From the NCBI RefSeq assembly GCF_007993045.1, contig NZ_VOOR01000004.1, positions 124,001-188,000 on the forward strand: 64,000 nt of DNA, in the 5' to 3' direction. Under the pieces are notes generated by a model. It was given only the letters and a program-made list of their open reading frames with translations. It was not told where the DNA came from and did not search any database. A program made the position numbers and the translations under genes. Shown piece by piece: positions 9,026-16,134 of this stretch (positions are counted from its first letter, which is position 1; every line of letters begins with the position of its first letter). The DNA comes from Phaeodactylibacter luteus. Lineage in GTDB: Bacteria > Bacteroidota > Bacteroidia > Chitinophagales > Saprospiraceae.

Positions 9026-11677
9026 TTGAAAATCTATTCGTTAATATTTTATTGCACACTCTTCAGTCATTTCTTCCTGTCCGGTCAAAGTATTCGCATC
9101 AAGCCATATATTGAAACAGGTGAGCCAGCAGTAGGAGCAACAATTCAACTATTTAGTGCAATAGGCGATGAGTTGATAACATTTGCTGTAGCTGAATATG
9201 ATGGCTGTCTAATTTCACAACCCGAACTTGGCGAGTATAAATTAGTAATAAGAATGTTTGGATATGAGAAAATTAATGAATATTTAGAAATTAAAAAAAA
9301 ATATCCGACGGATACAACAATATCGTTTTTATTACAAGCCGAAGCTTATGATCTTCCAGGAGTATCAGTTGTAGATAAAATCATCGGTTTAAAAAAGAGG
9401 GGAGATACTTTGCAGTATAATCTACGTGCTTATACTACAAATACCGAACGAACAATGGGAGATGTTCTATCCGGTTTGCCCGGCATAGAAGTTGATGAAT
9501 ATGGTAATGTCAAAGTAGATAATAAGAAAGTAAATAGCTTACTGATAGATGGCAAAAATTTGACTAATGAACAGCATGGTGTTGCAACTGAAGGTATATT
9601 ATCAGAGTCTATAGCTAGTGTTGAGCTAATTCGAAATTATCGTAATTCTCATCAACAGTTTTTAGAAAACGAAGAAAGCAATCAAGTAGCTGTAAATGTT
9701 ATACTTACTGAAAAAGCAAAGAGTGCCTTGTCTAAAAACTTCAAATTACTTCTAAGCCCTGAATTTAACTCTCGATTTTCAATTGACCTACTGAAAAGTA
9801 GAGAAAGTTCAGGTTGGTCATTATTTTTTCGTCATAATACAGTCGGCGACCCTAGTATTGAACAACCACTAAGTATTACTATTGAGGATTTACAGAATTA
9901 TTCTCAATACGATGTGGATCGTATTGATTATAGGTTTAATAAATTTAAGACAATACAAGATCAAGTCTCAATACCTTTAGGAACTATAAAGAATAATGAT
10001 TACAACATAGTATTCAATAGTGATATTATTAGTAATAAGGGTATTAGAAATGAAACGTATATCGTTGGATCTTTGGGGTCATATAACAGGCAGCTAAATT
10101 TTGAAAGAAGGTACACAGCTTCGGATATAACTGAAATTGTTGATGAAAATCAACAACTATTGTTGCCATCTGCTTCATTCCGAAATAGATTCACGGTTAA
10201 GAATGAGAAAAGTATATTTGAATTATTGATTCCATTTAGATATTCATATAGGAAATTTAGTAATCAGCAAATGGGTTTTTTTTCTAACAACCGATTTGAA
10301 CAACACTATATATATAATAATCAGTATATATTAAGCCAGCCTCGTATCATATATCGCCATAAGTTATCAAACAACTTCTTTGTAAACTTACAACATTCTA
10401 TTCGATATGAAATGGACCAAGAAAATTTTAATGCATCTAGTAACGAGCCTTTCCTAGATTTTAATGACGGCATACAGAGTTTAAACTATCAAATCAATCA
10501 AAGTAATACATATCTTGGTATAGAGAATGATTCTCATTTATCAATAATAAAGCGATGGAATAAGAATTCAATATCGTATGATGTAAATTTCAATGCGTTG
10601 AAGGAGCGGATTCAAAACAGCACAGACACTATATATGGTCAATTATATTTTACTTCTAATATGACTTTTTTCCAGCATGGCATACGCATGAAAAATAGAT
10701 TTTGGAAAGATAAAATACAATCTACATTATTAGTTAATCAAAGCTTCATTGGTCATGGAAATGCTCCAAACGGGACGTCTAATAGGTCAAAGAGAACAGT
10801 TTTGTCACCTACGGGTGTGATAGTATATGACTACCATTCAGGTAATTCTATATCATTCTCTTACAGAAAATCACTAATACTTAATGGTTTAAAATATCGT
10901 ACTGGGTTTAATACCATATACGATACAAGGACTTTAATTTTACCAAATGTCACATCGGTAAATCCTGAAGTGAATGAAAACTTATCTGTGTCTCTATTTA
11001 AGAAACCATTATCTGGTGGTACAATATATAATCTTTCGTTTGGGATCGGAATAAAAAATCAGGGTTTACTAGTGCTAGTCGGCCAAAGGGATGATTATAC
11101 TTTGCGTAAACTGGTCACAATGCCCCGTGTTAAGTATAGGAGTATAAATGGATTTCTAATTAAAAACTACTTTAAATGGAAACTTAATTTCAATGTGAAT
11201 TTTAGTGATGAAGAAGGGTTTACAGGTGAGAATGAGCTATTTTTGAAACAAATAAGGCAAAAATTCTTGGCTTTTAATTCTACGTTGCAGTCAGTAGGGT
11301 GGAATAACGTAGTTTTACAACTTAATGCTAAGCAGATTTTTAATTGGCAAATTATTGACGACGACTACATTAGATTTATTAATCAGTCATTCGGAGTAAA
11401 TTCTTCATACGTTTATAAGGATTGGCGCTTTTCTATAGATTACGAACATACGATTAGGGTTAGTAACATTTTTCCTGAGGTAAACAATTTGTCTTTTTTA
11501 AACGCTCGATTTGAATGGAGGTATAATAGCTTTACTTTTCGTTTGGAGGGAAAGAATGTCTTGAATATGAGTAGTGCCAATCAAGTAGATGTAAGTATTT
11601 TGCCAGAGTTTATTGAAGTAAGAGAATATCAAACTTTTCCGGGTCAGATATTGATGGGATTAAGTTATTCTTTCTGA
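9026..11677 (+). CDS. TonB-dependent receptor with carboxypeptidase-like N-terminal domain
   Basis: 883-residue outer-membrane receptor. The only plausible start is the TTG at 9026: a stop codon precedes it directly and the first in-frame ATG is far inside. TTG also begins a convincing signal peptide (KIYSLIFYCTLFSHFFLSG). A carboxypeptidase-like beta-sandwich is at about 25-110. A plug domain follows with TMGDVLSGLPGIEVDEYGNV and VNSLLIDGKNL at about 150-190. The remaining roughly 650 residues are barrel strands, ending in GLSYSF. This receptor class in Bacteroidota often pairs with GLPGLI proteins. The ligand is unknown; the small secreted peptide upstream is a candidate partner. It is AT-rich and probably foreign. 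Confidence 0.87.
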   Translation: MKIYSLIFYCTLFSHFFLSGQSIRIKPYIETGEPAVGATIQLFSAIGDELITFAVAEYDGCLISQPELGEYKLVIRMFGYEKINEYLEIKKKYPTDTTISFLLQAEAYDLPGVSVVDKIIGLKKRGDTLQYNLRAYTTNTERTMGDVLSGLPGIEVDEYGNVKVDNKKVNSLLIDGKNLTNEQHGVATEGILSESIASVELIRNYRNSHQQFLENEESNQVAVNVILTEKAKSALSKNFKLLLSPEFNSRFSIDLLKSRESSGWSLFFRHNTVGDPSIEQPLSITIEDLQNYSQYDVDRIDYRFNKFKTIQDQVSIPLGTIKNNDYNIVFNSDIISNKGIRNETYIVGSLGSYNRQLNFERRYTASDITEIVDENQQLLLPSASFRNRFTVKNEKSIFELLIPFRYSYRKFSNQQMGFFSNNRFEQHYIYNNQYILSQPRIIYRHKLSNNFFVNLQHSIRYEMDQENFNASSNEPFLDFNDGIQSLNYQINQSNTYLGIENDSHLSIIKRWNKNSISYDVNFNALKERIQNSTDTIYGQLYFTSNMTFFQHGIRMKNRFWKDKIQSTLLVNQSFIGHGNAPNGTSNRSKRTVLSPTGVIVYDYHSGNSISFSYRKSLILNGLKYRTGFNTIYDTRTLILPNVTSVNPEVNENLSVSLFKKPLSGGTIYNLSFGIGIKNQGLLVLVGQRDDYTLRKLVTMPRVKYRSINGFLIKNYFKWKLNFNVNFSDEEGFTGENELFLKQIRQKFLAFNSTLQSVGWNNVVLQLNAKQIFNWQIIDDDYIRFINQSFGVNSSYVYKDWRFSIDYEHTIRVSNIFPEVNNLSFLNARFEWRYNSFTFRLEGKNVLNMSSANQVDVSILPEFIEVREYQTFPGQILMGLSYSF

Positions 11678-11711
11678 AAAAATGATACCGAAAATTTGTG
11701 TATATTATCTA

Positions 11712-11846
11712 AGTACATGACAAAACTGTAAAACCTTAACATAAATACCACAAATCGTCAATTTTTGTGCTAATTTTCTCGATTTTCTTTAAAAATCGTC
11801 GATTTTAAATCGGTCATATTAGAAATAAAAACTTTTGTCATGTACT
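11712..11846. repeat. 14-bp inverted repeat pair bounding AT-rich spacer
   Basis: AGTACATGACAAAA at 11712-11725 and its exact complement TTTTGTCATGTACT at 11833-11846 enclose about 107 bp of AT-rich, non-coding DNA containing internal AAAATCG/CGATTTT symmetry. It may be the remains of an insertion sequence end or of a small inverted-repeat element. It abuts the transposase remnant. Confidence 0.5.
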
Positions 11847-11849
11847 CAG

Positions 11850-12029
11850 GGTATGGTCATAAGTTTTGCTACATCTCGGCTAACCAATGGGATATTAGAA
11901 GGCATTAGCGCAAAAATCCAGCTGGCAAAAAGAAGAGCGAGGGGATACCGGAATATCAACAATTTTACCACTATGATTTATTTATTAGCAGGCAAACTCG
12001 ATCTTAGGCACCCACACAAACTCACATAG
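11850..12029 (+). pseudogene. ISL3-family transposase remnant (C-terminal tail)
   Basis: About 60 codons remain, reading SRLTNGILEGISAKIQLAKR then RARGYRNINNFTTMIYLLAG and ending at a TAG. This is the conserved C-terminal signature of ISL3-type DDE transposases (N-G-x-x-E-G-x-x-x-K-I-x-x-x-K-R-R-A-x-G-[YF]-R-N). The catalytic domain, DNA-binding domain and normal start are absent, so the gene is dead. It marks the right edge of the AT-rich island and suggests how the island or nearby small elements arrived. Confidence 0.75.
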
Positions 12030-12158
12030 AACCTAAATTTTTGACAATTAAAGGTCACGGCACCCGAAAAGGCTTAATCGTGGAAATACGATCAAATAAT
12101 TCGGCCTAGTCGTATTAGGGTGTTGTTGGTGGGTTGATAAGAAGGGTGTGATGAGGAA

Positions 12159-12189
12159 CAACCTGCCAGGTGAAAAGCCTGGCAGGTTG
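12159..12189. terminator. Strong hairpin, probable terminator of the 12232 gene
   Basis: CAACCTGCCAGG and CCTGGCAGGTTG form a perfect 12-bp stem with a 7-nt loop, 43 bp beyond the stop codon of the minus-strand barrel gene. There is no clear run of T, so it could instead be a REP-type palindrome or an mRNA-stabilising 3' end. Confidence 0.5.
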
Positions 12190-12231
12190 CTTACGGGGGG
12201 AGAGGAGACTGTGAAAAGAAGGCGCAAAAGG

Positions 12232-13092
12232 TCAGCTGCCCTTGTGCCCCGGCTCCCATATCAGCCGTACAAAGGAGCTCAGCCGCTCGTTTTCTCGGCT
12301 CACAGGGATACCCGCCACAATGCCTACCATCAGGTGCGCTGCAATGCCCAACCGCATCTGCGGCCGGATGGTCATATCAAAGTCCCTGCCATCGAATGTT
12401 TTATTCAGCTCCATCCCCACGAAGTTCCGGGTACCTGAAATCATATAGTGGAAGCTCGTATTCACATCATAGGACAGGTGCCATGCCCGAGTGGCAAAGT
12501 GCTGCTCTAGCATAGGGCCGGTATAAACGAGGGTGTGAAAATTGTTGCCCCACCGCTTAGCCGCTACAAAGAAAGGGTTGTACACATTGCCTGTGATAAG
12601 TGCTGCGCCAGCTTCATCAAAACCAGACAGCTCCAGTTCATTGATGTAGCCGAAGGCCACAGATGTAGCAGCCGGCTCATGCACCCAAAAAGTCCATTGG
12701 GCTGCCAGCTTGAGGCTGTTCAGCCGGTTTGAGGGCACGGCATCCCCTGTTGCCCCGCCGATAGGGGAATAAAAGGTGAATGGCAGCTCCACCTCCAGCC
12801 CCAGCCGGTCGACAGGGGCCCACTCGTACTCTATCAGCGCCTCATAAGCATCAAAGTTGAGGTTGTCGGTCAGCCCAAGGCCAATATTCCATTCCTTTTC
12901 GCCTTTTCGGGCACCCAGATCACGGATTAGGTCGATGTAAAGCGGCTCTGCATGCAGTACTTTGCCGGGCTCCTGCCTGTCTTCCACCTGCTGAATGTAC
13001 AGGCTGTCTTTTTCGGCGGCGGTGGTTTGCCCAAATGCATAAGTGCCCGATGCCGATATCGCTATCAACATCAGTAGGTTCTTGATATTCAT
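12232..13092 (-). CDS. Conserved Bacteroidota outer-membrane protein (HAEPLYID type)
   Basis: 286-residue protein with a signal peptide at about 1-21. A very well kept motif, HAEPLYIDLIRDLGARKGEK at about 47-66, is one I recognise from many Bacteroidota proteins of unknown function. The rest has barrel-like alternation (LGLEVELPFTFYSP, NVYNPFFVAAKRWG, FDMTIRPQMRLGI). Family members are sometimes mislabelled as purine enzymes, but nothing here supports an enzyme. It is downstream of, and on the same strand as, the small membrane protein at 13150, its usual neighbour, so the two probably act together in the envelope. Confidence 0.75.
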   Translation of the reverse strand: MNIKNLLMLIAISASGTYAFGQTTAAEKDSLYIQQVEDRQEPGKVLHAEPLYIDLIRDLGARKGEKEWNIGLGLTDNLNFDAYEALIEYEWAPVDRLGLEVELPFTFYSPIGGATGDAVPSNRLNSLKLAAQWTFWVHEPAATSVAFGYINELELSGFDEAGAALITGNVYNPFFVAAKRWGNNFHTLVYTGPMLEQHFATRAWHLSYDVNTSFHYMISGTRNFVGMELNKTFDGRDFDMTIRPQMRLGIAAHLMVGIVAGIPVSRENERLSSFVRLIWEPGHKGS

Positions 13093-13149
13093 CTCTGATT
13101 TGTTTTGTAAAGGATAATAAGCCAGCTCTTGCTGCGCTAAAAAAGAGGC

Positions 13150-13617
13150 CTACAAACAAATCAGGGGTCGGGGCGGAGGAGAAATGGCTTCCCTAAACCT
13201 ACTGTTGGGCAAGCGCTCATCACGTGGGCAGGATCGGGCAGCCCCTTGCTGCCCGGGGAGGGTGGCAAGGCCCGGAGCAAACCACTGAGCCTTCAGGTCC
13301 AATTTGGCCGTCTTGCCCTTGCTATGGCCGGAGGAGTCGTGGTCGTCGTACTCTGCAATCGCATTTTCGTACCCTAGAACCTGCTCCAACAGGATTTCAA
13401 CGATGCTTTCCTGATCGTTGAAAGATAAATCTTCCGGTATGTAATCGGGATAAGGGTCTGCCGTGTCAACGCTTATGTTGAGCAGGTACAGCCCCATGAG
13501 TAAGCAAAGGGCGTTGGCAAGAGTGCTATTTCTTATCCGCTGTATCACAAAGCCTATTAACGCTTTCCCCTTGTTTTTGGTATGCTCCTGCAAGAAGAAG
13601 TTGCCTACAACAGGCAC
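13150..13617 (-). CDS. Small membrane protein, partner of the HAEPLYID protein
   Basis: 155-residue product with one hydrophobic segment (LANALCLLMGLYLLNISVD). It is followed by the conserved stretch DPYPDYIPEDLSFNDQESIV and by an acidic, His/Asp-rich region (AIAEYDDHDSSGHSK). I recall this arrangement as a conserved partner gene of the HAEPLYID outer-membrane protein; function unknown. The annotated start is a GTG at 13617; a later start is possible since the conserved part begins near residue 30. The poorly conserved tail after about residue 110 is Arg/Pro rich. Divergent from the glucosaminidase gene at 13732. Confidence 0.6.
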   Translation of the reverse strand: MPVVGNFFLQEHTKNKGKALIGFVIQRIRNSTLANALCLLMGLYLLNISVDTADPYPDYIPEDLSFNDQESIVEILLEQVLGYENAIAEYDDHDSSGHSKGKTAKLDLKAQWFAPGLATLPGQQGAARSCPRDERLPNSRFREAISPPPRPLICL

Positions 13618-13731
13618 CCGATTGAGCCTGAGGCTGTTAAAATATGGCTTTCCTTTGCCCGCCCTGCTTTGCCGGGCTATCTTTACCGAATCCGGCAGGG
13701 CTGCCCCTGCCCGGGCAAATACCCCCCAACT

Positions 13732-14721
13732 ATGCTCAGGAACCTGCTGACCGCAATGGCTCAGGGTGTGCGAAGCCTGATGCTTACCCTGCTCTTTTCC
13801 GGAGCCGTACTAGGCGGCCTTTACCTTTATCAAGCCCACCGGCCTGCTTTCGAGGAGCTGCCCGTCATCCGCGAGCTGACGGCCAACTACAAGCAAGGGC
13901 TGAGCACCCTGAGCCAGCTTGGGCTCCAACAGTATGCCACCTTGTCCCTTCCTGAGCGGAGCGCAAGGGCGCAAGGGCTCTCCACAGCCTCCGCGGGCTG
14001 GAAGGCCGAGGACATCCTGGCAAAGCTGGATTTCTCCAAAGCCAAGAAACGCCAGGCAGTAGCCTTTACTGCCTACATCACAGCGCATGCACCCGCCGCA
14101 CTGCAAAGCATGGCCGAGCACAAAGTGCCTGCAAGCATCAAGCTTGCCCAAGCTCTGCTCGAGTCTAATGCTGGCCGCTCAGCACTGGCCCGGCAGACTC
14201 TCAACCACTTTGGCATCAAAGCTCGGGCCAGCGCCCGGGCCAGGGACAAAATCAAGCGCCGCGACTATGCCGCCTTGCTCAATAGCGATTTCATCCCCGT
14301 TGCTCCGGCTGTAGGGGCTTGGCGGTTTCATGACGACCACAGCTACGACCGTTTCGAAACCTACCGGAATGTAGCAGACAGCTATGCCCGGCACGATCAA
14401 TTGCTGACCCGGCCCTGTACGCCTGGCCATACCGGTTGTTATGCTTGGATATGGGAAGCTTTCCCTCCGGGGCAAGACCACGATATCTCCGCAGCAGCCC
14501 AGGCTTACCTACACCGCTCTGGCATAGCTCCACAGCGCTTTTTTGATGGACAGACCCGTGTGCCCTACTACGCAGCTTGCGCAGCGGGCCTCAAAATGGC
14601 AGGGTATGCCACTAGCCCTACTTACCACAAAAAAATCACTTACCTCATTGAGACTTACGAGCTCTGGCGGTTTGACCTGGCCGTCCTAAACGCTTTGTCT
14701 GCTCCGGAGCCCGGCACATAA
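13732..14721 (+). CDS. Membrane-anchored glucosaminidase (GH73/FlgJ-like)
   Basis: About 329 residues from the ATG at 13732; a longer frame from 13582 overlaps the divergent gene and lacks a credible N-terminus. A transmembrane anchor (SLMLTLLFSGAVLGGLYLY) lies at about 13-31. The catalytic domain contains VPASIKLAQALLESNAGRS followed by LARQTLNHFGIK, the GH73 pattern in which the Glu of the LES tripeptide is the catalytic acid. GH73 enzymes cut the GlcNAc-MurNAc bond of peptidoglycan. The C-terminal part has CTPGHTGCYAW, possibly a disulfide loop. It is followed 32 bp later by a paralogue and then by an exported protein and SusC/SusD. The role in that cluster is unknown. Confidence 0.75.
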   Translation: MLRNLLTAMAQGVRSLMLTLLFSGAVLGGLYLYQAHRPAFEELPVIRELTANYKQGLSTLSQLGLQQYATLSLPERSARAQGLSTASAGWKAEDILAKLDFSKAKKRQAVAFTAYITAHAPAALQSMAEHKVPASIKLAQALLESNAGRSALARQTLNHFGIKARASARARDKIKRRDYAALLNSDFIPVAPAVGAWRFHDDHSYDRFETYRNVADSYARHDQLLTRPCTPGHTGCYAWIWEAFPPGQDHDISAAAQAYLHRSGIAPQRFFDGQTRVPYYAACAAGLKMAGYATSPTYHKKITYLIETYELWRFDLAVLNALSAPEPGT

Positions 14722-14753
14722 CATCCTTATTTTTAACTTTTAGCGTTACCATT

Positions 14754-15773
14754 ATGAAAAATTCTACTCCCTCTTCCTCCGCCACTGGCCTCAGCAGTAT
14801 TTTCAAATTGCTGGGGGCCATCTTCGCCCTCATCCTTACCGTAGGCGCCCTGGACCGGGCAGGCGTGCGCCTTGTGCAAGAACAAGAAAACAGGGCTGCT
14901 GCCTCCTACATGGAAGCCCCCGCACATGCACAAAGCGGAGCAGCTCCCGCTCCGGAGCCTCGGTTTAGTACCGTGGCCCGTTCACGTGCTGGCCGGGCCC
15001 AAGCTGCCCCTACCAATCTGGCCGACTGGGCGCACCGCTTTGCCACCACCGCCCGGCAGCAGGCATTGGAAAAAGGGGTCCCCGCTGGCATCGCCCTGGC
15101 CTGTGGCCTACAAGCCATCCAAAATGGGCAGGAGCTGGATAGCAGGGAAGCCTTTATCGAGCAGGTCATCGACCCGCTGGCACAACTGAAGTCGCAAGCT
15201 CCCCGCACCGCCCTGAGCGAATACTTCAAATATGCAGCTAACAGCGAAAAGTGGGCCGCCGGGCTTAGCCGCTACAGCCACTACGAGCAGCAGGATTTGC
15301 TGGAGGCTATCCGGCAATATGAGCTCTTCCGCGAAGATGAAGCGGTACTCGCTGCCATACTGCAGCGGGCTGATATAGAGGAACGTGCCGGGCAGGCAGC
15401 GGCTAAAGTCGCCGAGCGCATCGGCAGCACAAGCCGGCCTGAAACTGGGCATGGGGCTAATGCCAGCAACTGGCGCGCTTTCTATCAGGAGGAAGTTGGG
15501 CAGGAAGTCGCAAGGAAAGCCGCCCGCCAACAACTGAAAGCCGGCCACTACCTCGATAAAAATGACCTGGAAGCCCTAGCCGAAGAGGCCAACAATACCA
15601 CACAGCAGGCCTTGTCCAAAAACATCGGGCTGCTCGGCCGGCCTATCAATAGGCAGCACCCCGAAGCTGAAAAAATGCTGGACATCACTAAGCCCGAAAA
15701 TGTGCAGGCCCGGGAAGAATTATACCAACAAAAGCTGCGCGAGCTCGGTTATGCAAAAGGGAACCGGAAGTAG
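14754..15773 (+). CDS. Glucosaminidase-like paralogue, apparently inactive
   Basis: 339 residues. Membrane anchor at about 17-35 (FKLLGAIFALILTVGAL), then a low-complexity Ala/Pro linker. A domain aligning with the upstream protein follows: VPAGIALACGLQAIQNGQEL corresponds to VPASIKLAQALLESNAGRS. The catalytic Glu position and the Ser/Gly after it are changed, so hydrolysis is unlikely. The C-terminal half is helical and charged (EAIRQYELFREDEAVLAAIL). It looks like a duplicated, repurposed copy that may bind peptidoglycan or assemble with the active paralogue. The gene lies 32 bp downstream of it and is very likely co-transcribed. Homology is inferred by eye. Confidence 0.6.
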   Translation: MKNSTPSSSATGLSSIFKLLGAIFALILTVGALDRAGVRLVQEQENRAAASYMEAPAHAQSGAAPAPEPRFSTVARSRAGRAQAAPTNLADWAHRFATTARQQALEKGVPAGIALACGLQAIQNGQELDSREAFIEQVIDPLAQLKSQAPRTALSEYFKYAANSEKWAAGLSRYSHYEQQDLLEAIRQYELFREDEAVLAAILQRADIEERAGQAAAKVAERIGSTSRPETGHGANASNWRAFYQEEVGQEVARKAARQQLKAGHYLDKNDLEALAEEANNTTQQALSKNIGLLGRPINRQHPEAEKMLDITKPENVQAREELYQQKLRELGYAKGNRK

Positions 15774-16134
15774 CGCCCGCTGGCACTTACGTTAAATCCG
15801 GCAAATCTGGCGCTTGGAAAATATTACGAATATAGAGATTATACTATATTTGTGCAGATTTCCACACTAGACGACCTGATTTCAAGCTTTCTGCCCTTAA
15901 GGACGGACCACTTAAACAACCGTTCTTTCACGCATTCGAATACCAACGACAGGCAAGAGCACCCTCAAGCAACAAAGCTGCTATCACAAGCAGTTTGAAT
16001 CAGGGACACACATATCCCACATACCCGGTTAACAGTCAGCAGACTACCCTGGCTTTGGCACAGGCTTTTTCCTGAGCTCGTGCGCCCAGGAAAAATTATT
16101 GATGCCTGCGGGCAACGAACCTAGCAATTCAGAC
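15774..16134 (+). promoter_or_regulatory. Intergenic leader with possible promoter box TATATTTG
   Basis: 361-bp gap inside the five-gene cluster. TATATTTG at 15845-15852 fits the Bacteroidota -7 box; the nearest upstream TTG is 28 bp away, longer than usual. If used, it would give a 5' leader of about 275 nt for the exported protein, SusC and SusD. No riboswitch fold or small gene was recognised. Confidence 0.35.

Noticed and set aside
13582-13731. N-terminal extension of the glucosaminidase
   Set aside because: It overlaps the divergent gene and precedes a typical membrane anchor that begins right after the ATG at 13732.
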